The notes under the pieces were generated by a model, which did not search any database, was not told the origin of the DNA, and saw nothing but the letters and a program-made list of their open reading frames with translations. From positions 1-43,988 of the forward strand of contig JAJBUH010000236.1 in the NCBI GenBank assembly GCA_020860445.1: 43,988 bases of DNA, given 5' to 3'. The position numbers and the translations under genes were made by a program. Below, piece by piece: positions 9,791 through 18,568 of this stretch. Every line of letters begins with the position of its first letter. Positions within the stretch are counted from its first letter, which is position 1. Source of the stretch: Bacteroidales bacterium (GTDB taxonomy: Bacteria; Bacteroidota; Bacteroidia; Bacteroidales; Muribaculaceae).

Positions 9791-9835
9791 TTTCTTCTGG
9801 TCGGTTCTCCAAGCGTGGATTGGAGAATCTCTAAG

Positions 9836-10306
9836 CTATAATTTCAATCTCGCTAAGCCATGCACAGCCGTGGCATCGGCTGTTGGCAGGTCGGTTGATG
9901 ATTCCACTACTCTTACCGGGAATGACAATGCCGCAGTGGCTATCGACTTATCCACAGCGAGCACCGTGCAAGTCACACCAATCGTGTGGGTGCCAACGGC
10001 TACATTCTCAGTTGAGATTGCGAATCCAAAGGGTGAGAAAATGGAAGGACCCATGAAATAGCCATCCCAATAATAATTGACATTAGTGACGGTAGCGGCC
10101 TTTCCCTCTTCATTGTTAGTTACTGTGATTCCGGAGATTACCAACGAATCGCCTTGCACCACATAAATCGTGTCATCGACTACGGTGCCTTCAGACACGT
10201 CAAGCGAAATGTCGACATTTGGCAGGTCATCATCGTTGCTGCATGATGCGAACGCTATGGCCATTATCGGCAATGCTGCAATCAGTAGGTAAAACATTTT
10301 TTTCAT
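9836..10306 (-). CDS. Small secreted lipoprotein of unknown function
   Basis: MKKMFYLLIAALPIMAIAFASCSNDDD: signal peptide with a lipobox-like SC; no domain recognised. Confidence 0.75.
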   Translation of the reverse strand: MKKMFYLLIAALPIMAIAFASCSNDDDLPNVDISLDVSEGTVVDDTIYVVQGDSLVISGITVTNNEEGKAATVTNVNYYWDGYFMGPSIFSPFGFAISTENVAVGTHTIGVTCTVLAVDKSIATAALSFPVRVVESSTDLPTADATAVHGLARLKL

Positions 10307-10464
10307 AATAGTTGAAATTAAGACATTAATAAAGGTGTAAATTTCTCCTCGGGGCGCGTGTGTGTCAGTGTGTGTTATACCCCTTTTAATTTACACTATT
10401 ATAACGTTTTAACCACCTTAAATGTTTGCCCAAATCCATAGATACAATCCCGCTCCAAATCTCC

Positions 10465-10529
10465 CAATCCTACACAGAGGCGACCAATCCACCCATCGCG
10501 GCCCGTAGGGTCGCCTCTGTGTAGGATTG
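10465..10529. repeat. Perfect 21 bp inverted repeat CAATCCTACACAGAGGCGACC / GGTCGCCTCTGTGTAGGATTG
   Basis: Arms 10465-10485 and 10509-10529, 23 nt loop. Confidence 0.95.
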
Positions 10530-10549
10530 TCATTTGAAATCCCCCAGCT

Positions 10550-10572
10550 ACCCCGTTAGGGGTTGTTTCATC
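10550..10572 (+). repeat. 23 nt repeat ACCCCGTTAGGGGTTGTTTCATC, copy 2
   Basis: Identical to 3782-3804. Confidence 0.9.
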
Positions 10573-10576
10573 AATC

Positions 10577-10639
10577 CCAAGGCCGATAACGTGCGAAAGT
10601 TGATGAAATCTTTCAACTTTCGCACACTATCGGCATTGG
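10577..10639. repeat. 27 bp imperfect inverted repeat CCAAGGCCGATAACGTGCGAAAGTTGA / TCAACTTTCGCACACTATCGGCATTGG
   Basis: Arms 10577-10603 and 10613-10639 with three mismatched positions, 9 nt loop, ends 8 nt after the hemW stop in transcription order. Confidence 0.9.
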
Positions 10640-10647
10640 CTTAAGGG

Positions 10648-11742
10648 TTACTGCATGAGGGAGGAGATGATGGAGTCGGAGATGAGGAGGTGGGGCTCGG
10701 GGATGAGGAGATGGGTGGAGGTTTGGAGGAGGGAGCCGGAGGCAAGCCAGGGGGAGGCGTCGCGGAGGAGTTGGGGAAGACGGGAGGCAGGGACAGAAGC
10801 GAGGGGGAGACCTTGGCGGGTTCGGAGGGTGACCATCAGGAGGTCGTTGAAGCGATTGTCGGGAGTTTCCTCTTCTATTTCAAAAGCAGGGAGGCCAGCC
10901 TCGATCTTGGCGAGGTATTCTTTGAGGTTGGAGGGATTGTAGCGACGGCATGAGCCATCAAAGCTGTGGGCCGAAGGGCCCAAGCCCAGGTATGGTTCGT
11001 CACGCCAATAACTGCTGTTGTGGCGAGCCTCACGACCCGGGAGGCAGAAATTGGAAATCTCATAATGGTCATACCCTCGCTCGCGAGCGCAAGCGCATAG
11101 AAAATCGTACATCTCCCCTATCTCATCCTCAGACGCCTCGCGCACCTCACCGCGCCGCAACATCACCGACAGGCGAGTCTTCGGTTCATAACTCAGGATG
11201 TAGGCAGAGAAATGCTCCGGCCTGAAGTCGAGCAACCGTGTCAGCGACCGCTGCCATGATTCCAAGTCTTGTCCGGGGAGGCCATAAATAAGATCAAGGC
11301 TGATATTGTCAAACCCAGCCTTACGCAGATTCTCAATGGCTTGCTCTGCCTCATTGGCAGTATGGCGCCGACCGATGATTTTCAGTTCGACATCGCATAG
11401 CGACTGCACCCCCATGCTCACCCTATCGATGCCAAGGCTGCGCCAAAAACGTGCCTTTTCGACAGTGACATCCTCGGGATTGGCCTCGATGGTAAATTCC
11501 TCCAAATCCGAAACTGGCAGAGCCCCTACTACCTTGGCAAGAGATTCCTCAGAAAGAATCGACGGAGTGCCTCCACCTATATATATAGTATTAGGCTTAG
11601 GCACCTCGCCACGGCGCATACCATACTCCTTCACTACAGCCTCAGCCCAGCGGCTCTCGCCGCTGGCATTGGCCATAGAATAAAAGTCACAGTAAGCGCA
11701 CTTACTGTGACAAAAAGGAGTATGAATATAGATTCCAGCCAT
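10648..11742 (-). CDS. hemW: HemW-like radical SAM protein (coproporphyrinogen III oxidase-like)
   Basis: N-terminal AGIYIHTPFCHSKCAYCDFYS (CxxxCxxC), YIGGGTPSIL, SMGVQS. Confidence 0.93.
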   Translation of the reverse strand: MAGIYIHTPFCHSKCAYCDFYSMANASGESRWAEAVVKEYGMRRGEVPKPNTIYIGGGTPSILSEESLAKVVGALPVSDLEEFTIEANPEDVTVEKARFWRSLGIDRVSMGVQSLCDVELKIIGRRHTANEAEQAIENLRKAGFDNISLDLIYGLPGQDLESWQRSLTRLLDFRPEHFSAYILSYEPKTRLSVMLRRGEVREASEDEIGEMYDFLCACARERGYDHYEISNFCLPGREARHNSSYWRDEPYLGLGPSAHSFDGSCRRYNPSNLKEYLAKIEAGLPAFEIEEETPDNRFNDLLMVTLRTRQGLPLASVPASRLPQLLRDASPWLASGSLLQTSTHLLIPEPHLLISDSIISSLMQ

Positions 11743-11755
11743 AAAATCTTTGGCT

Positions 11756-12613
11756 TTACTTCACTGCCTTGAAGCTCATATCCAAGCCTTTGACCGAGTG
11801 GGTCAAGGCGCCAACAGAGATGAAGTCAACTCCGCACTCGCCATACTTGCGCAGATTCTCAAGAGTAATGCCACCCGAAGACTCAATCTCAACGGTCGGA
11901 TTCTTCTCCCGGATATGCTTTACAGCTTCACGAGTACGCTCGGGCGTGAAATTGTCGAGCATTATGCGGTCGACGCCAGCCTCAAGAGCTTGGTCTATCT
12001 CCTCGGTATTGCGCACCTCCTGCTCAATCTTCAGGTCCTTGTGGTTGCGGCGCAGATATTCGCGTACCGAAGCCACAGCCTGAGGAATGCCTCCGGCGAA
12101 ATCTACATGATTGTCCTTGATGAGAATCATATCGAATAGGCCAATGCGATGATTACAGCCACCGCCAATCTTCACGGCTTCCTTCTCCAAAAGACGCATT
12201 CCCGGGGTGGTCTTGCGAGTGTCAAGCACGCGAGTCTTAAGCCCTTTGAGTTCGGCTTGATAGCGAGCCGTAGTGGTAGCGATTCCGCTCATGCGCTGCA
12301 TGATGTTGAGCATCAGACGCTCGGTCTGGAGCAGAGAACGCACCGAGCCCTTGACCACAAAAGCCACATCCCCAGGCTTGACATGAGCGCCGTCTTCGAT
12401 GAAGACAGTCATCTCCAGGTCTGGGTCAAAGCGCTCAAAGACCTTACGGGCAATCTCAACACCGGCCAAGATGCCTTCTTCCTTGATGATGAGTTGCTGT
12501 GCGCCGTATTCGCTGGCAGGTATAGTACTGAGGGTGGTGTGGTCGCCATCGCCGATATCTTCGGCAAAAGCAAGGTCAATTAATTGATCGATTAGTTTCT
12601 CTCTGATGTCCAT
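11756..12613 (-). CDS. nadC: Nicotinate-nucleotide pyrophosphorylase (carboxylating)
   Basis: MDIREKLIDQLIDLAFAEDIGDGDHTT, LDTRKTTPGMRLLEKEAVKIGGGCNHR. Start set at 12613; the ORF-track start at 12835 extends into repeats and lies upstream of the promoter. Confidence 0.95.
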   Translation of the reverse strand: MDIREKLIDQLIDLAFAEDIGDGDHTTLSTIPASEYGAQQLIIKEEGILAGVEIARKVFERFDPDLEMTVFIEDGAHVKPGDVAFVVKGSVRSLLQTERLMLNIMQRMSGIATTTARYQAELKGLKTRVLDTRKTTPGMRLLEKEAVKIGGGCNHRIGLFDMILIKDNHVDFAGGIPQAVASVREYLRRNHKDLKIEQEVRNTEEIDQALEAGVDRIMLDNFTPERTREAVKHIREKNPTVEIESSGGITLENLRKYGECGVDFISVGALTHSVKGLDMSFKAVK

Positions 12614-12617
12614 AGTT

Positions 12618-12656
12618 GAAAATGAAAAGTTAAAAATGAAAAATGAAAAATGGGGA
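12618..12656 (+). repeat. TGAAAAA-type heptamer array in the nadC leader
   Basis: TTGAAAA TGAAAAG TTAAAAA TGAAAAA TGAAAAA TGGGGA, read directly. Confidence 0.9.
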
Positions 12657-12658
12657 GA

Positions 12659-12770
12659 GGCGCAATGCGCCTTTAAGCCATAAAGCCACAAGGGCATAAA
12701 ACCACAAGGGCCTAAACTGCGAGGGGTTAAAGCCATAATGGCGTAAAGCCACAAGGGAGTCGGGATTAAT
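12659..12770 (-). repeat. Degenerate CCCTTGTGGCTTTAYGCC repeats in the nadC leader, plus the GGCGCAATGCGCC hairpin
   Basis: Several GTGGCTTTA / GTGGTTTTA / ATGGCTTTA copies on the minus strand; perfect GGCGCA-a-TGCGCC at 12659-12671. Confidence 0.8.
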
Positions 12771-12784
12771 TTCCATTGCCAGTG

Positions 12785-12792
12785 CAAAGGTA
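12785..12792 (-). promoter_or_regulatory. -7 element TACCTTTG for nadC
   Basis: CAAAGGTA on the plus strand = TACCTTTG on the minus strand, followed by GCA. Confidence 0.75.
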
Positions 12793-12819
12793 CGACTTTT
12801 TTCTCAACCTCTCCCCATA

Positions 12820-12935
12820 ATTCTTCATTTTTCATTCTTCATTTTTCATTTCTCATTCCCCATTTTTCATTCTTCATTTCTCATTTCTCATTCCCCATTT
12901 TTCATTTTTCATTCTTCACTTTTCATTTCTCAACG
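12820..12935 (-). repeat. Long degenerate TGAAAAA / TGAAGAA / TGAGAAA / TGGGGAA heptamer array downstream of cbiO
   Basis: About 110 nt of period-7 repeats on the minus strand; the cbiO stop codon (GAG AAA TGA) lies at its edge. Confidence 0.9.
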
Positions 12936-13666
12936 TATTCCGCCAATGCTGGTGTGAGGCTCAAACCGGCCAACTCCAGCAGCTCCTGGTCGCGCAGGAG
13001 CCTTTCGGTCAAACCATCAGCTATGATGCGACCATCCTTCATTATCACCGACCGTGGGCATAACTCAAGAGCCATCTCCAAATCATGAGTAGCTATCACC
13101 ACCGTATGATGAAAGTCGTTGACTATTGCCATAAGCTGTTCGCGAGTGCGGCTATCGAGATTGCTCGACGGCTCGTCCATCACCAGAATATTTGGTTCCA
13201 TCGACAGCACCGTGGCTATAGCTACAGCTCTCTTTTGTCCCCCCGACAAATCACTCGGGGCGCGGTCGCGCAAATCCCAAGCGCCCACAGATCGCAAAGC
13301 AACCTCCACTCGCCTCTCCACCTCGGATGGCGGCAATTGCATATTCCTCGGTCCGAATGCCACATCATCCCAAACAGTGGGCATAAAGAGTTGGTCGTCG
13401 GGATTCTGAAAAACCATTCCCACAGTGCGCCTCACCATCGGAGCAGTCTTTTTGCTCACCGGCACATCTCCAACATTCACTTCTCCCTCGGTGGGTAGCA
13501 GCAAACCGTTGGTAAGCAGCAACAGCGTCGACTTGCCAGCTCCGTTGAGGCCCAACAGGGCGACCTTCTCACCATGGGTAATCAGCAAATCCACTCCCTT
13601 GAGCGCTTCTTGTCCCGAGGGATAACTATAATGTACATTGGTATATCTAATATAATGATGACTCAT
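12923..13666 (-). CDS. cbiO: Energy-coupling factor ABC transporter ATP-binding protein (Ni/Co)
   Basis: Walker A GLNGAGKST, DLSGGQKRAVAIATVL signature, Walker B ILVMDEPSSNLD. Confidence 0.93.
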   Translation of the reverse strand: MSHHYIRYTNVHYSYPSGQEALKGVDLLITHGEKVALLGLNGAGKSTLLLLTNGLLLPTEGEVNVGDVPVSKKTAPMVRRTVGMVFQNPDDQLFMPTVWDDVAFGPRNMQLPPSEVERRVEVALRSVGAWDLRDRAPSDLSGGQKRAVAIATVLSMEPNILVMDEPSSNLDSRTREQLMAIVNDFHHTVVIATHDLEMALELCPRSVIMKDGRIIADGLTERLLRDQELLELAGLSLTPALAEYVEK

Positions 13667-13671
13667 AGTGG

Positions 13672-13699
13672 TCTTTGGTTTTTAGTTTTTGGCTTTTGG
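13672..13699 (-). repeat. Heptamer array CCAAAAG CCAAAAA CTAAAAA CCAAAGA immediately 5' of the cbiO ATG
   Basis: Read on the minus strand; ends 5 nt before the ATG; includes the same CTAAAAA third unit as the cydB array. Confidence 0.93.
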
Positions 13700-13713
13700 A
13701 AGGGATGCGAACA

Positions 13714-14508
13714 TTACCGCGTTAATAGATTTGAGAAGAAAGCAGTGATTGGTAGGAAACGCAGAGCGACAATCACAGCTGCCCACCCCAGCAGGAAGGC
13801 CCAATCGCGCCAATGCAGCGAGGGCCGTGCCCACTCGATGAAGCAATTGCCATTGAAGCCTCGGGCAAGCATGGCCAAATGCACCCTCTGCGCCCTCTTG
13901 ATCGAACGCAACAAGAGTTGCCCTACAAACTCGCTCCACATTTTCAGCGGATAACTCTTGCGGCCAAAGCCGCGAGCCAGACGAGCCCGATGCATCGACT
14001 GAGCCTCCTCGAGCAATACCCCTATGTATCGGTAAAGCATCATAAGCTGAGTGACAAGCACAGCGGGACAGCCAAGCCTCTGCAAGGCACGACAAACCTC
14101 GCGAAATCCGCAAGTATTGGTCAAGACCAATAGTGCCTGTACTGACAGCAATCCTCTGAGCAGGATGGCTCCAAAAGTAATCCACCCCTCGGTAATGGTC
14201 ACGCCCATCACCACTGCCACTGGCCGAGTGTCAAGGATGGGATTAAACATGCCTATGGCAGCAATCAGCGGTAGCACCCACAGCGATTGCTTAAGCACCC
14301 TCAGATAGCCCACGCCCGAAGCCTCAGACATTATTATCGGATAGGCGAACATCCATACAAGAGCTCCGGGATTGGTGAGCGGCACTGTCAGTACCACAAC
14401 CACAAACCCCAGAGCTACTATTAATTGTATGCGTGCATCGATTGCTATCCGAGTGGCCCCAGTATCCAATTCCTTGAGGGCCACAATAGCTTTGTCAATG
14501 CCGCTCAT
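13714..14508 (-). CDS. cbiQ: ECF transporter transmembrane component (Ni/Co)
   Basis: 264 aa membrane protein with ARGF motifs (RARLARGFGRK; MLARGFNGN), between cbiO and cbiM. Confidence 0.9.
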   Translation of the reverse strand: MSGIDKAIVALKELDTGATRIAIDARIQLIVALGFVVVVLTVPLTNPGALVWMFAYPIIMSEASGVGYLRVLKQSLWVLPLIAAIGMFNPILDTRPVAVVMGVTITEGWITFGAILLRGLLSVQALLVLTNTCGFREVCRALQRLGCPAVLVTQLMMLYRYIGVLLEEAQSMHRARLARGFGRKSYPLKMWSEFVGQLLLRSIKRAQRVHLAMLARGFNGNCFIEWARPSLHWRDWAFLLGWAAVIVALRFLPITAFFSNLLTR

Positions 14509-15452
14509 GCCAACTTATGTTTTTTCTTGCGAAATAGCAGCGTGGATATAGCCCAAACCATTGCCATAACTATCACACCGCCTACCACACCGGCTATGTG
14601 TGAATTATAGTCAGGCATTATGGCTGTCGGAGGATTGATGGCCTCTTGCAATTCCGGGCTTCCAGTAATCTTCATAATCGACCACTCCAATCCATCAGGG
14701 TTGGTCGAAGCAATCCAAGCGAAGGCTATGCCCATTGCAATTGCGGCTGCCCCGAATGCTATCAAAGTCATGCGGCGACGATACCGCAGCGAGGGGTCAA
14801 CCTCTCTGTCATCATCATATTGCAACAATGCTGGATTACCATGCTTGATGACCATTATAACCAGACCGGTAGCAATGCCCTCGCAGATGCCTATCACCAA
14901 ATGGATCGGCAACATGAAGAGGAGGAATTCGCCAAACGGCAAGGCCGTAATTTGCGAGGCAACAGTCTCGACTGTCACGAGCAACGCTCCGCACTCCAGG
15001 CCCACCACGCAGGCCAGGATAGACACCCACATTATGCGAGCATTCGACGCGTTGACATGCACCAGCGGCCTATACACCAAGGGATATGCGACTAAGCAAC
15101 TCATGGCAGCCATATTAATGATATTGCACCCAAGAGCCATCAAGCCTCCATCGGCAAATACCAAGCATTGCACAATCAGCACCGAACACAATGTCAAGAA
15201 CGCGCACCATGGCCCCAACAACGCGCCAAGCAGCACACCTCCGATGATGTGCCCGCTCGACCCAGTGCCGGGTATGGTGAAATTTATCATTTGGGCAGCA
15301 AATACAAATGCGCCCATGATTCCCATCAGTGGAATCATTCCTTCCCTCTTGTTTCGTGAAATTTCTTTTGAGGCAGTGACAATCAATGTGAGGGCTATCA
15401 CCCCTGCCGCAGCGGCTATCGGAGGTGATACCAAAGCGTCGGCCATGTGCAT
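14505..15452 (-). CDS. cbiM: CbiM-type Ni/Co substrate-binding component fused to a C-terminal PDGLE/CbiN-like domain
   Basis: MHMADALVSPPIAAAAGV start; C-terminal NPDGLEW motif and a last TM helix. ORF start is 15464, but MHM at 15452 matches the family's functional N-terminus. Confidence 0.9.
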   Translation of the reverse strand: MHMADALVSPPIAAAAGVIALTLIVTASKEISRNKREGMIPLMGIMGAFVFAAQMINFTIPGTGSSGHIIGGVLLGALLGPWCAFLTLCSVLIVQCLVFADGGLMALGCNIINMAAMSCLVAYPLVYRPLVHVNASNARIMWVSILACVVGLECGALLVTVETVASQITALPFGEFLLFMLPIHLVIGICEGIATGLVIMVIKHGNPALLQYDDDREVDPSLRYRRRMTLIAFGAAAIAMGIAFAWIASTNPDGLEWSIMKITGSPELQEAINPPTAIMPDYNSHIAGVVGGVIVMAMVWAISTLLFRKKKHKLA

Positions 15453-15540
15453 AATCCTTGACATTTATTTGGTTATGAATTGGGTGCTACTACTTCTGTA
15501 TAACTCTGTCGAGAATGAGCCCCAGGGACCCCTCTCTGAA

Positions 15541-15580
15541 AATAAAACAAGTGCCAGACCTCTTTGGTTCGGCACTCGCC
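15541..15580 (-). terminator. Intrinsic terminator between the slyD-like gene and cbiM
   Basis: Minus strand GAGTGCCGAACCaaagaGGTCTGGCACTTGTTTTATTTT. Confidence 0.85.
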
Positions 15581-15584
15581 TTAT

Positions 15585-15639
15585 AGTTATGAGTTATGAG
15601 TTATGAGTTATGAGTTATGAGTTATGAGTTTTGAGTTAT
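15585..15639. repeat. GAGTTAT heptamer tandem array (about 8 units)
   Basis: agttat followed by GAGTTAT x5, GAGTTTT, GAGTTAT. Confidence 0.97.
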
Positions 15640-15670
15640 ACAGATGGGATGGGTGGTTGAGGTAGGCCAA

Positions 15671-16276
15671 TCAGTCATCGCATCCGCAACCGCATCCCTT
15701 GGGGCTGCAGCTGTCGCCGCATCCATCACCGCAACCTCCGTCGCCACAGTCGTGGCAGCTGCATCCGCAACCGCCTTGGGCTATGTGGAGCTCTTCCTCG
15801 GTGGCATCGCGCACATCTTGCACTTTGCCTTTGAAGCGGACAGTCTTGCCTGCCAGAGGATGGTTGAAGTCAAGTCTTACCTTGTCGTCGGTTACCTCCT
15901 TGACCAAGCCGCTTACATGGAAACCGTCTTGGGTCACCATCGGCACGTATTTGCCAACAGCTACCAACTCGGCATCAAATTTGCCATCGACCAAGAAGAG
16001 GTCCTTGTCGAGGGTGACAATGTTTTCTTCAAGATATGGGCCGAAAGCCTCTTCAGCATTGGCCACGACATTATATTCATCGCCTTTCTTGAGGCCATCG
16101 AGAGCTTTCTCCAACGGTGCGATTACGCCTTGGGTTACACCGAAGATGATTTGTTCGGGATCTTTGGGGTCGGATTGGTGCACCAGTTCTTGCTTGCCAT
16201 CGTCAGAGATGGCGTATAGATCGTACACAAGCGATACATGCTTGCCAGGTTCGATTTTTTCCATTGTCGTATTCAA
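15671..16276 (-). CDS. slyD: SlyD-like FKBP-type peptidyl-prolyl isomerase with a Cys/Gly-rich metal-binding tail
   Basis: KHVSLVYDLYAISDDGKQELVHQSDPKDPEQIIFG, LDFNHPLAGKTVRFKGKV; tail with 10 Cys. Start may be 16264. Confidence 0.9.
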   Translation of the reverse strand: MNTTMEKIEPGKHVSLVYDLYAISDDGKQELVHQSDPKDPEQIIFGVTQGVIAPLEKALDGLKKGDEYNVVANAEEAFGPYLEENIVTLDKDLFLVDGKFDAELVAVGKYVPMVTQDGFHVSGLVKEVTDDKVRLDFNHPLAGKTVRFKGKVQDVRDATEEELHIAQGGCGCSCHDCGDGGCGDGCGDSCSPKGCGCGCDD

Positions 16277-16359
16277 TAGTTTTTGTTAAAAATCCAGTGG
16301 CGAAAAGCCACAAACACATATTTTTGTTGTTATTATAACAAATATTGCGCCAAAAAGGC

Positions 16360-16367
16360 TAACTTTG
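16360..16367 (+). promoter_or_regulatory. -7 element TAACTTTG upstream of the subtilase
   Basis: Motif 26 nt before the ATG at 16393. Confidence 0.55.
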
Positions 16368-16392
16368 TAAAAAATTATTTTCTGCATTCTTT

Positions 16393-18468
16393 ATGACCCT
16401 TACCCGCACCATAGCTCTATCAGCCCTGTGCGCTTTGAGCCTAAGCCATATATCCCCCATCCCAGTTGCCGCTGCCGAGATGTCGACGTCGACGCGCGCC
16501 ATCCTATCGGCCAGCCAACGCGGCCAATCCCGAGCTGCAGATTACCCCTATCAGTCATTAATAATACAAATATCTTCAGATGATACCATCGACCAGCTAT
16601 TGTCCCTCGGCTGCATTATCTATAGGCAACGCGAGGATATGCTGCTCACATCAGTGCCTGTCGAGGTGCTTACCCAGGCCCTCTATCTTGATGGGGTAAA
16701 AAATGTGCAAGCGGTATTTTCCTCAGCTCCCGACATGAACATGGCGCGACCCTTTTGCAATGTCGATGCGATACAGGCTGGATCGGAATTGCCTCAAGGA
16801 TATGACGGCACTGGCATTATCGCTGGATTTTCCGACATCGGCTTTGATGCCCAGCATATTGCATTCAAGGGCCGCATCGGCGCGATTTATGACTATGACA
16901 CATCTGAGGGAATTGCTCTCTCAGCTACCACAACCCAGGAGATAAAGGCTTGGACCACTGACGACAATGAGTATTACCACGCCACCCATGTCGCCAACAT
17001 TATGGCTGGCGGCTACTTGTCATCGCCCTACTACGGCGTGGCCACCAATGCCGAGATAGTAGCAACGACAAGCCAGCTCTCTGACGTAGGCATCCTGTGT
17101 GGTGTAGAAGACATCTTGCAATATGCACGCGAGGCCCAAAAGCCCGCTGTCGTGAACCTATCCTTAGGCTCATACACTGGACCCCATGACGGCACCGACC
17201 TGATGTGCCGCTACCTGAGCCTATGTGCCGATGAGGCTATCATCTGCCTATCAGCCGGCAATTACGGCTATAAAAATATTTCGGCCAGTTGGGATTTCAC
17301 CGAGGACGACCCATTGACGCGAGTTATGGTAATGGATAATCCCAACCTCTCGGGACTGGAAGTTTACGGGATGACTGACGTTTGGGGCCACGACAACACC
17401 CTGCCGAGTTGCCGCATCGAGGTGTACGATAATGACGAAAAGGCTCTGGTCTACACCTCCCCCTGGATCGGAGGAGCTGACGAGCCCACCTACATCTCCA
17501 TATCAAGCGAGGAGGATACCGAATGGGGACAATACTTGACTGGCACTGTCGACTTAGCTGCCGGAATCGACGACTTGAATAATCGCTACAACGCATCAAT
17601 GCTCTACGATATCACCGCTCCAGAATACTCAGTCAACGGTGCTTGGAGCCGCTATCGCTTAGGCATTGCAGTAAAGGGCGCACCCGGCACCAGCATCGAC
17701 ATATATGCCGACGGCTCTTATTCTTTGCTCTCCAAGGCCAAGATTTCACCGGCTTGCACCCCATCACCCGACCAGTCAATCAGCAATCTCTGTACAACCC
17801 AAGGCATTATAGCTGTCGGGGCGTGCAATTCCCGCAATAGCGCACCGTTGCTCGGGGGCAATGAGGAGAGCTGGAGCTTTGACATTGACCAAGTGTCAAA
17901 TTTCACTTCTTATGGCAACAGTTTCCAAGGCGAAGCGCTCCCGCATTTCTGTGCTCCTGGCAATTATGTAGTCTCTGCGATGAGTACTCCATATTTAGAA
18001 TATAATCCTCGGATAGCATTGGCGGCTGTATCCACTGTCTTTTCTACCAATTACTATTGGGTATCAGACTGCGGCACATCAATGGCCTCGCCTTATGCGG
18101 CTGGTGTCTTTGCTCTTTGGCTGCAAGCCGACCCGACCCTCACTGGCATCGAAGCCAGGGATATAGCCCAAATGACAGCTATGACTGACTATTCAGATAT
18201 CACCAATCCAAAATGGGGCGCGGGTTGCATCGATGCCTTGGCTGGCTTGCGATATATTTTGGATATCAACTCGGTATCAAATCCAACTATGAAGCCATTA
18301 GTAACTGTGCTGCCCGACCGCACCCTCGAGATATACTCGCCTTATGATTACAAGCCCAAGCTATATACCCTGTCTGGCAGCCAGATTGACTACAATCGAC
18401 CGCTCGCTCCTGGGGTCTATATTCTGTCTTGCCCAGGCTCTGAGGCCATCAAAATAGTAGTGAAATGA
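16393..18468 (+). CDS. Secreted S8 (subtilisin-like) serine peptidase with T9SS-type C-terminal tail
   Basis: Signal peptide; triad motifs [31 protein letters not shown]-terminal LYTLSGSQI...LAPGVYIL...KIVVK. Confidence 0.9.
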   Translation: MTLTRTIALSALCALSLSHISPIPVAAAEMSTSTRAILSASQRGQSRAADYPYQSLIIQISSDDTIDQLLSLGCIIYRQREDMLLTSVPVEVLTQALYLDGVKNVQAVFSSAPDMNMARPFCNVDAIQAGSELPQGYDGTGIIAGFSDIGFDAQHIAFKGRIGAIYDYDTSEGIALSATTTQEIKAWTTDDNEYYHATHVANIMAGGYLSSPYYGVATNAEIVATTSQLSDVGILCGVEDILQYAREAQKPAVVNLSLGSYTGPHDGTDLMCRYLSLCADEAIICLSAGNYGYKNISASWDFTEDDPLTRVMVMDNPNLSGLEVYGMTDVWGHDNTLPSCRIEVYDNDEKALVYTSPWIGGADEPTYISISSEEDTEWGQYLTGTVDLAAGIDDLNNRYNASMLYDITAPEYSVNGAWSRYRLGIAVKGAPGTSIDIYADGSYSLLSKAKISPACTPSPDQSISNLCTTQGIIAVGACNSRNSAPLLGGNEESWSFDIDQVSNFTSYGNSFQGEALPHFCAPGNYVVSAMSTPYLEYNPRIALAAVSTVFSTNYYWVSDCGTSMASPYAAGVFALWLQADPTLTGIEARDIAQMTAMTDYSDITNPKWGAGCIDALAGLRYILDINSVSNPTMKPLVTVLPDRTLEIYSPYDYKPKLYTLSGSQIDYNRPLAPGVYILSCPGSEAIKIVVK

Positions 18469-18488
18469 GGGGTACCCCGTTACTTTTT

Positions 18489-18520
18489 TTTGGGTAAGTG
18501 CAAATTGTTTAGTATCTTTG
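18489..18520 (+). promoter_or_regulatory. Promoter for aspS (TTTG at -33, TATCTTTG at -7)
   Basis: TTTG at 18489-18492, TATCTTTG at 18513-18520, 20 nt spacing. Confidence 0.75.
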
Positions 18521-18568
18521 CACTTTGATTTCAAATATCAACTATTATTAGGATACTCGATAAACAAT

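Noticed and set aside
9805-9827. TTCTCCAA-gcgtgga-TTGGAGAA hairpin near the lipoprotein gene end
   Set aside because: Short 8 bp hairpin directly after the lipoprotein stop with the stronger terminator following; likely part of the same 3' end structure.
12614-12835. 74 aa N-terminal extension of nadC in the ORF track
   Set aside because: Encoded by repeats and lies across and upstream of the nadC -7 element; the family N-terminus begins at 12613.
12820-12935. CRISPR-like array
   Set aside because: Units are 7 nt with no spacers; a simple tandem array.
15465-15545. Cobalamin or NiCo riboswitch upstream of cbiM
   Set aside because: Short leader (about 80-100 nt); no B12-box-like sequence or characteristic core seen.
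14620-15606. 328 aa plus-strand ORF antisense to cbiM
   Set aside because: Mirror of a strongly coding membrane protein gene; no recognisable domain.
15644-16219. 191 and 196 aa plus-strand ORFs over the slyD-like gene
   Set aside because: Low-complexity translations of the Cys/Gly-rich tail's reverse strand; the minus-strand FKBP reading is clearly real.
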